The notes beneath the pieces were generated by a model. It was not told where the DNA came from. It saw nothing but the letters and a program-made list of their open reading frames with translations, and made no database searches. A program made the position numbers and the translations under genes. This document shows positions 1-5,652 of a DNA stretch of 8,017 nt, in pieces. The stretch spans positions 1 to 8,017 of the forward strand of contig CAAENL010000229.1 in NCBI GenBank assembly GCA_900757335.1, given 5' to 3'. This DNA comes from Clostridia bacterium. GTDB lineage: Bacteria; Bacillota; Clostridia; Oscillospirales; Acutalibacteraceae. Position 1 is the stretch's first letter. The number at the start of each line of letters is the position of its first letter.

Positions 1-2
1 CA

Positions 3-3000
3 TACGACAAAGAATCTTGGAAAAAAAATGAAGCTGATGAATATCGCTTTTATAACGGTTTAATAAATTTTGAATCTAATAATACAGTTGATAGCACCAA
101 TACAAATGTTTGTGAAGGCACTCATGTCGTAAGAATGGATGTAACCTACAAGGGCACTAAGGAAGATATGGACAAAATATACGGAGTAAATATAATTGGG
201 CAAACAATGAATGGAATCGACGAAAGCGGAATAGACAACAACGAATTAGTTTATAATGTAGACAATTTTGAGAATGAATACATTCTTGACCAAAATATTA
301 TAGGTATACCTATATCCACATCCAACGTAACAATTAACGACAAATATTTAGCAACTCTTTCAAGTGACGGTAAAAAAATAGAAATATCTGAACGTAATAA
401 TAAGCACGGGATTATTAAACCTGCTAACTTCACAATAAATAATATAGATCAAACTATAGAAAAAGAAAAAGCAGCAGACAGCGAAAATCTATACACCTGC
501 AAAATAACCACTACAATGAACATTGTTTCCACAACAAAATGGCAGGTCAACTCGAATCCCTTTAGAAATAGTCATTTGGAATTGAGCTTTTTTAAAAACT
601 TAAAATTAACTCCAAAATTAAAAGAAAACGCAAAAATAAACCTTATGGCAGCTCCAGATGATGTCGAATATTATTCAGTTATAAATGACAACGGAACATA
701 CAAAACTCCTGAGCCTTTAGATAAGTATGGATCCGCATATTTAGATCTTAAATCTAAGGATTCAATCACAAACAAAACCAGCTTTTTAGTTAAAATAAAA
801 AAATGTTATGATATGGAAAACGTAAATGACAGCGATATAGAAAATTATATAAAAGTATTTATAAAATCCCATGATGATGCAAAACAGCTCATTACAACCG
901 AGTTTAAAAAACTTGAAAAAGGTGATTTTGAAAGTGCTCCAAGTGATATGAACAAATATTACTATTTTGGATGTACATTATCCAATGCAAAATCTGATAA
1001 ATTTAGAGTACAGGTAAAAAATTTAGTTCGAAAATTTTATGATGTTAAGTGTTCGGAAAACAATTCGATATATACCGATTCTCTAAAAGAACAATTTTTC
1101 ACAAAACAAATAGAATACGGAAATGACCTTACATTTTCTATATCTGCAAAAGAAGGCTTTGAATCAGAGCTTTCAAAAATAACACTATATGTCGCAGAAA
1201 GTACCAATAATTTCGTTAATTTTGAAAAAAATGCCGAACAATGGTTACTCCCATCCAAAGAAGAGAATAACCAAACCAGAATTTACAAAAACACGCACGA
1301 TGTCAACGAAAATTATACAGGAGATTTTAAAGATTTAAACGAAGAGTTCCAAAATGCTTTCGATTCAATTCAAATACAATACGATGACGAAAAAACTATA
1401 ACAGTAACCATTAAAAACATCTCAAATAACATTCAAATATATACTCAAAGAGAACGTAAAAAATACAACGTAACACTTAATGTTCCACAAGGAATCAAAG
1501 GAGCATGGTTCAGTCCGTGGCAAAACGATTTCGGAGGAGATAAAGAAACTACCGAAACTAAAGAAGTATATTATCAGCAAAACATTTCTTTCATCATAAA
1601 TGCTCTCGACGAATACGATATAAATAACATGGAAGTAGTTGCAACGAGAGAAAATTCCAAAACTACTTTTAAAGTAAATCTTGTTAATGGAAGATATACT
1701 ATTTCCAATATATCCGAACCTCTAACTATAAACTTTGAAAATATATCAATAAGGAAAATTACTATATCTTTCACTCAATACGAACAACTAACGTTTAAAA
1801 GTGAAAACGGACAAACCCTACCCGAAAGAAATGAAATTTCCTATAACGATAGTTTTAAATTTAGAATAGAGTTATCAAAGCATTATTCAAACTCGAAAAT
1901 AGAAGTATACAGAGAAGACGATTCTGAAAAACCTATTGAGCCGGAAAAAGAATATTACACCTTATCCAATTTACAAAAAGATGTAAAAATATATGTAAAA
2001 GGTATTGAACCTAACGAATATACAATTACATTGAAAGGAGACACCAATGCAATTGATTATTACAATCAATTTGAAAACGGTGAACCTTTAAACTCTATTC
2101 AAAAAGTTTCCTATGGAAAAAACTTTAGTTTTAAGATAGTTCCTAAAGAAGGCTACAACATTTCCAATATCAAAGTGTACGACAAACCCGCTTCGATAAA
2201 TTCCCCACAAATTCAGGTTTTACCGGTTAACGGAGTTTACACAATAGAAAATATAAATGAAGATCATACAATAACTACTTCAACTCCCGAAAAATCTTTA
2301 TGTAAAATAGAATTTCGCACTCTTGAAGGAGCAAGGCTTATGGATAGCTCCGGGAATAATATAGGGAATCAAATCGAAGTAAATTACGGCTCCGATTATT
2401 CGTTTGAACTTTCTCTTGACAGTGCTTACAGCAAATCAAACCCAACAGTTACAGTAAAAGGAGAAGCAACTCCAGTTATTCCTAGTGCAAATGGAACTTA
2501 TACTATTCCAAAAATAAAAAACAATCTAATAGTAGAAATAAGCAACATTACAAAAAACACTTACAAGGCAACATTTACTCCAACTGAAGGTGTAATTTAT
2601 AAAAATTCAAAAAACAAACCTTTTACAGAAGCTCAAGACGTTGAATATAACGGAAGTTTTTATTTTAAAATTTCGCTGATGGATGCATATGACCGCTCTG
2701 TACCGATTGTACTCATAAACGGAGAAAAGACATTGTCTGAAAACGGCGGAGTTTACAACCTTGAAAATATAAGAGATGACGTCGTTATATCGGTTAAAAA
2801 CATAAGTAAAAACCCCGAAGAAGTAACTATGGACAATTTAAATAATGTCCCAAATGAAATTGCATCCGAAAAAGACGTTACCGATGTAGTAAAAGCAACT
2901 CTTGCATATAATTCCTTAAGCGATGAAGAAAAAGCACGTGTTACCAATTTATCAGCTCTTAAAAAAGCTCAACAAGAAGCCGGCGAATTCAATCATTCTA

Positions 3001-3746
3001 CTCAAGGAATAAGTATCAGCGGAGTAGACTGGAATATTAAACTGGTAGTTACAAACTGGACGGAAAACGAAGAAAAAATGACCGCTTTTAATGAAAAATT
3101 GGACAGAAGATCATTGCTTTCGCTGTACGAAATTCATCTTGTAGATGTCCTTGCCGATAAAAACCATGAAGTTCCGTACGGTCAAAAAATATCTGTGAAC
3201 ATGCCTGCTGTCGATTTGACAGGATATCAAAATATCGTGGTCGCTCATGAAAAAAACAGCGGAAGTATGGAATATTTGGATGTAAATATAGTTGACAATA
3301 CAGCTCAATTCCAAACTTCTTCGTTTAGCATGTTCGGAATTGCGGCAAAAAAAATTCCAAACTATTCGGAAAATCCTTCAGATTTACAAATTTCCGTTTC
3401 GGATTTGGTAGACAGTGACGAAGAATTACAATCATTACTCGGCGAAGGCCTTTCCTCTAAATTAGGTGATCTTATGGATCAATCTGAAAATTCTTCCGAC
3501 TCTTCTTCGGAAAATAAATCAGAAAATAGTATCTCATCAGATTCAAACGATACCTCTCCCTCATACTCTTCCGAAGATGAAAAATTTGTTGTAAACGGAA
3601 TCGATTTTACTAAATTTTACAATTGGGCTTTGGACCATGAATTTCTCTTAGTTTTATTTATACTTTCACTTGGTTCTTTAATAATTTGGATAATTGTAAA
3701 GTTAAGTCAAAAAAACAAAGAAAAAGAAAAGACAAATAAGTCTTAA
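3..3746 (+). CDS. Large repeat-containing cell-surface protein, membrane-anchored at its C-terminus (5' partial)
   Basis: The reading frame is open from the first full codon at base 3, so the gene starts outside the window. The ATG at 135 has no convincing ribosome binding site and is probably internal. At least 1247 residues are visible, numbered here from base 3. Residues 1-344 match no family I know. Residues about 345-937 are six diverged beta-rich repeats. Residues 944-998 are a helical linker with AYNSLSDEEKARVTNL, a motif type common in Firmicutes surface proteins. Residues 1000-1117 form a beta-rich domain ending in SFSMFGIAAKK. A Ser/Asp/Glu-rich stalk (about 1160-1195), one membrane helix (1214-1232) and a lysine-rich tail follow. 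There is no LPXTG motif, so the helix itself probably anchors the protein with its bulk outside. Adhesin, matrix or wall-associated roles are guesses. Export and anchoring are well supported; function is unknown. Confidence 0.88.
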   Translation, partial: YDKESWKKNEADEYRFYNGLINFESNNTVDSTNTNVCEGTHVVRMDVTYKGTKEDMDKIYGVNIIGQTMNGIDESGIDNNELVYNVDNFENEYILDQNIIGIPISTSNVTINDKYLATLSSDGKKIEISERNNKHGIIKPANFTINNIDQTIEKEKAADSENLYTCKITTTMNIVSTTKWQVNSNPFRNSHLELSFFKNLKLTPKLKENAKINLMAAPDDVEYYSVINDNGTYKTPEPLDKYGSAYLDLKSKDSITNKTSFLVKIKKCYDMENVNDSDIENYIKVFIKSHDDAKQLITTEFKKLEKGDFESAPSDMNKYYYFGCTLSNAKSDKFRVQVKNLVRKFYDVKCSENNSIYTDSLKEQFFTKQIEYGNDLTFSISAKEGFESELSKITLYVAESTNNFVNFEKNAEQWLLPSKEENNQTRIYKNTHDVNENYTGDFKDLNEEFQNAFDSIQIQYDDEKTITVTIKNISNNIQIYTQRERKKYNVTLNVPQGIKGAWFSPWQNDFGGDKETTETKEVYYQQNISFIINALDEYDINNMEVVATRENSKTTFKVNLVNGRYTISNISEPLTINFENISIRKITISFTQYEQLTFKSENGQTLPERNEISYNDSFKFRIELSKHYSNSKIEVYREDDSEKPIEPEKEYYTLSNLQKDVKIYVKGIEPNEYTITLKGDTNAIDYYNQFENGEPLNSIQKVSYGKNFSFKIVPKEGYNISNIKVYDKPASINSPQIQVLPVNGVYTIENINEDHTITTSTPEKSLCKIEFRTLEGARLMDSSGNNIGNQIEVNYGSDYSFELSLDSAYSKSNPTVTVKGEATPVIPSANGTYTIPKIKNNLIVEISNITKNTYKATFTPTEGVIYKNSKNKPFTEAQDVEYNGSFYFKISLMDAYDRSVPIVLINGEKTLSENGGVYNLENIRDDVVISVKNISKNPEEVTMDNLNNVPNEIASEKDVTDVVKATLAYNSLSDEEKARVTNLSALKKAQQEAGEFNHSTQGISISGVDWNIKLVVTNWTENEEKMTAFNEKLDRRSLLSLYEIHLVDVLADKNHEVPYGQKISVNMPAVDLTGYQNIVVAHEKNSGSMEYLDVNIVDNTAQFQTSSFSMFGIAAKKIPNYSENPSDLQISVSDLVDSDEELQSLLGEGLSSKLGDLMDQSENSSDSSSENKSENSISSDSNDTSPSYSSEDEKFVVNGIDFTKFYNWALDHEFLLVLFILSLGSLIIWIIVKLSQKNKEKEKTNKS
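1035..2813 (+). repeat. Array of six diverged protein repeats (about 85-140 residues each)
   Basis: Six consecutive units share a pattern but little DNA identity. Approximate units are 1035-1451, 1464-1748, 1752-2015, 2016-2297, 2301-2558 and 2559-2813. Each has a core strand such as IEYGNDLTFSI, VYYQQNISFII, ISYNDSFKFRI, VSYGKNFSFKI, VNYGSDYSFEL or VEYNGSFYFKI, then an aromatic-plus-Ser/Asn turn and a short beta strand. Most end with a strand of the type NGxYTIxNI followed by a charged turn and IxVxNI, best seen in the last five units. The first unit is longer because of an insert. The layout suggests an elongated rod of small beta-sandwich domains, as in many clostridial surface proteins. 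I cannot assign a family name from sequence alone. Confidence 0.75.
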
Positions 3747-3752
3747 GTTTTT

Positions 3753-3790
3753 GCAGGCAAACTTTAAAAAAGTTTGTCTGCTTGCTTTTT
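3753..3790 (+). terminator. Rho-independent terminator after the large surface protein gene
   Basis: The left arm 3753-3765 (GCAGGCAAACTTT) pairs with 3769-3781 to form a 13-bp stem with one G-T pair and an AAA loop. It is followed by the T-rich stretch TTGCTTTTT at 3782-3790. It begins seven bases after the stop codon at 3744-3746. The T tract is interrupted by GC, so termination may be incomplete. Only 26 bases separate it from the next start codon, and I see no convincing promoter in that space. Confidence 0.8.
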
Positions 3791-3816
3791 AAAACATTTT
3801 GAAAGGAGACGGTAAT

Positions 3817-4251
3817 ATGTTAAACTTTTTTAAAAAAATTTTTGTTGTTTTTCTATCAATAATTTCTATTACATATCACAGTAAAATTTGGGCAACAAAT
3901 TCTTCGGATTTCGTTCCTTATTGTAAAAAACTATGGGAAATAAGCACTAAATATAAAGATAAAGAAACTTTATATGTACTTGATTTTATGATAAATCGTC
4001 TTCAAAAGATAATAGTCAGAAAATCCCAAATTTTAAACGATGCCCCTATGTGCGTTCAGATTTATAGATTCTTAGTTTTACCTATATTAGTACATCCTTT
4101 TTTTCAGAAATTTAAAACTCCCGAACTGTTTCCGAAAAAATTAATAGAAAACGGAGAAATATGCAAATTATGCTTTGGCAAAGGTTTGGACGGCAAATAT
4201 TGGTGTTTTGTTATGGAAAATCGAGGAGTCGTTCTCAAGAGCTACGATTGA
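3817..4251 (+). CDS. Small secreted cysteine-containing protein of unknown function
   Basis: The start is the ATG at 3817, eight bases after an AAGGAG ribosome binding site (3803-3808). An in-frame TTG at 3799 lies upstream of that site and is not needed. The product is 144 residues. Residues 1-26 look like a signal peptide: two lysines at 6-7, a hydrophobic core (IFVVFLSIISI) and a possible cleavage site after IWA. A membrane anchor instead of cleavage cannot be excluded. The mature part is basic and has five cysteines (36, 79, 116, 119, 130), including a CxxC at 116-119 within a short Gly/aromatic-rich C-terminal segment. I recognise no family, and no catalytic motif is visible. It sits between the surface protein terminator and the SleC-like gene. 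The gene looks real because of its ribosome binding site, signal peptide and position, but its function is unknown. Confidence 0.75.
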   Translation: MLNFFKKIFVVFLSIISITYHSKIWATNSSDFVPYCKKLWEISTKYKDKETLYVLDFMINRLQKIIVRKSQILNDAPMCVQIYRFLVLPILVHPFFQKFKTPELFPKKLIENGEICKLCFGKGLDGKYWCFVMENRGVVLKSYD

Positions 4252-4258
4252 TTTTAAT

Positions 4259-4288
4259 GAATTTTTACAAATAAAATTTCATAAATTA
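4259..4288 (+). promoter_or_regulatory. Possible sigma-E-like (mother-cell) promoter for the SleC-like gene
   Basis: GAATTTT (4259-4265), a 14-base spacer and CATAAATT (4280-4287) resemble the sporulation sigma-E pattern, with one mismatch to the CATACANT -10 consensus and one in the -35 box. CATAAATTA also fits the sigma-K -10 form CATAnnnTA, but no matching -35 lies at the right distance. An overlapping sigma-A reading exists: TTTACA (4264-4269), 17 bases, TAAAAG (4287-4292). In such AT-rich DNA a chance match is possible, so this is tentative. Confidence 0.35.
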
Positions 4289-4302
4289 AAAGTAAAATCA
4301 TT

Positions 4303-4312
4303 AGGAGCGTGA
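4303..4312 (+). promoter_or_regulatory. Ribosome binding site that decides the start of the SleC-like gene
   Basis: AGGAGCGTGA is one inserted base away from the ideal AGGAGGTGA. A GTG start at 4309 would lie inside it, only one base after AGGAG, which is too close. The in-frame ATG at 4321 lies eight bases after the end of the extended match and is the better start. Confidence 0.55.
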
Positions 4313-4320
4313 GTACACAA

Positions 4321-5541
4321 ATGAGTACCGGCCGATTAGTAATCAACGTTTTCAACGAAACCGTAGGAAGACCGATTCCAAACTCTACTGTAAGAATTTC
4401 AAAATCCGGGCAATCGGAAAATATAATCGAAGAATTTATTACCAATGATTCAGGTAAATCAGACACGGCAATTCTTGACGCACCTCCTCCCGAATACTCT
4501 ATGGAACCAAATTCTCCAAGACCTTATGACGAGTATGATATAACGGTAATCAATCCTGAATTTGATTCCGTAACAATTCAAAACGTACAAATTTTACCTG
4601 ACGTTATTGCCGAGCAAAATGTTTTTATGAAAAAAACCTCAGAAAGCAGCACAGCCCAAGATTTTATGATTCCTCCCCACACTCTTTACGGAGAATATCC
4701 TCCGAAAATCGCGGAAGACGCAGTAAAAAAATTACCTCCTTCAAGAGGATTTGTAGTTTTAAGTGATGTTGTAGTACCTGAATTTATAGTCGTTCATGAC
4801 GGCGTGCCCGATGACTCGACCGCTCCTGATTATTGGATACCTTACAAAGATTATATAAAGAACGTTGCAAGCTGCGAAATATACGCAACGTGGCCGGAAG
4901 AAGCAATAAAAGCAAATGTCCTTGCTATTATATCTTTCACTCTTAACAGGGTATACACAGAGTGGTACAGGAGCCGAGGTAAAAATTTTACAGTAACATC
5001 TTCTACCGCTTATGACCAAAAATTCGTGTATCAAAGAAATATCTTTCAAGAAATTTCTCGAGTGGTTGACGATATATTTGCTACATATATAACAAAACCT
5101 GACATAAAACAGCCTTTATTCACTCAATATTGCGACGGCAAAAATGTAACTTGCCCCGAATGGCTCTCACAGTGGGGTTCAAAATATTTAGCAGAAAACG
5201 GAACGGGCTATATAGACATACTTAGAAGCTATTATGGAACTGAAATATATCTTGACTCCGCAACTCAAGTAACGGGTGTACCGATTTCTTTTCCGGGAAA
5301 TGCACTTCAGTCGGGCTCTGTCGGAGAATCTGTCAGAGTTATACAAAGGCAATTAAACTCAATTAGCAACAATTATCCCCTTATAAACAAAATAGCAGTA
5401 GACGGAGTATTCGGACAAAGCACCGTAGATGCCGTTAAAACATTTCAAGAAATATTCGGATTGTCTCCTAGCGGAATAGTTGATTATGCTACTTGGTACG
5501 AAATTTCCAAAGTGTTTACCGCAGTAGAAAGACTGACCTAA
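4321..5541 (+). CDS. SleC-like peptidoglycan hydrolase (SpoIID-type lytic domain plus peptidoglycan-binding domain)
   Basis: The product is 406 residues. Residues 4-103 form a beta domain (GRLVINV onward, with GRPIPNSTVRI) like a carboxypeptidase-regulatory fold. Residues about 178-310 match the SpoIID lytic transglycosylase family: the motif around ASCEIYATWPEEA has the expected catalytic glutamate at 186, and SQWGS (283-287) and SYYG (303-306) match the family's conserved SQxG and YYp positions. Residues about 329-400 are a PG_binding_1 domain with DGVFGxxT at 361. This order and length match SleC, the cortex-lytic enzyme that degrades spore cortex during germination in Clostridium. No signal peptide is visible, which would fit a protein made in the mother cell. 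Clostridia can carry several proteins of this architecture, so a vegetative wall role is possible. Architecture is confident; a true cortex role is inference, mildly supported by the sigma-E-like upstream sequence. Confidence 0.88.
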   Translation: MSTGRLVINVFNETVGRPIPNSTVRISKSGQSENIIEEFITNDSGKSDTAILDAPPPEYSMEPNSPRPYDEYDITVINPEFDSVTIQNVQILPDVIAEQNVFMKKTSESSTAQDFMIPPHTLYGEYPPKIAEDAVKKLPPSRGFVVLSDVVVPEFIVVHDGVPDDSTAPDYWIPYKDYIKNVASCEIYATWPEEAIKANVLAIISFTLNRVYTEWYRSRGKNFTVTSSTAYDQKFVYQRNIFQEISRVVDDIFATYITKPDIKQPLFTQYCDGKNVTCPEWLSQWGSKYLAENGTGYIDILRSYYGTEIYLDSATQVTGVPISFPGNALQSGSVGESVRVIQRQLNSISNNYPLINKIAVDGVFGQSTVDAVKTFQEIFGLSPSGIVDYATWYEISKVFTAVERLT

Positions 5542-5566
5542 GCTCAAGTTAAGACGGCTTTGAGTT
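5541..5566 (+). terminator. Weak hairpin after the SleC-like gene, doubtful terminator
   Basis: Bases 5541-5548 can pair with 5559-5566 in an 8-bp stem that includes two G-T pairs, with a 10-base loop. The nearest T-rich run (5578-5587) is more than ten bases away, so this is a poor intrinsic terminator. It abuts the -35 box of the next promoter and may have no function. Confidence 0.25.
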
Positions 5567-5567
5567 A

Positions 5568-5597
5568 TTGACTGCTCTCTTATTTTTATGATATTCT
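5568..5597 (+). promoter_or_regulatory. Sigma-A promoter with extended -10 for the class A PBP gene
   Basis: The -35 box TTGACT (5568-5573) has one mismatch to consensus. An 18-base spacer leads to the -10 box TATTCT (5592-5597, four of six), which is preceded by TGa (5589-5591), an extended -10 element. Transcription would start near 5604, giving a leader of about 50 bases before the ATG at 5653. This also argues against the upstream ATG at 5599, which would lie at or before the transcript start. Confidence 0.5.
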
Positions 5598-5640
5598 TAT
5601 GTGTGGTTATTTTTTATTTTCAAAAGTAAATCATCAAAAT

Positions 5641-5646
5641 AAGGAG
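5641..5646 (+). promoter_or_regulatory. Ribosome binding site fixing the PBP start at 5653
   Basis: AAGGAG lies six bases before ATG 5653. The earlier in-frame ATG at 5599 has no such site upstream and would add 18 residues unlike a PBP N-terminus. Confidence 0.8.
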
Positions 5647-5652
5647 TTTAAC

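Noticed and set aside
135..3746. ATG at 135 as the true start of the large gene
   Set aside because: The frame is open for 44 codons upstream to the window edge and no good ribosome binding site precedes 135, so the gene most likely begins outside.
5599..5652. Upstream in-frame ATG as the PBP start
   Set aside because: A good AAGGAG lies between it and ATG 5653, the predicted transcript start falls at about 5604, and the extra residues are not PBP-like.
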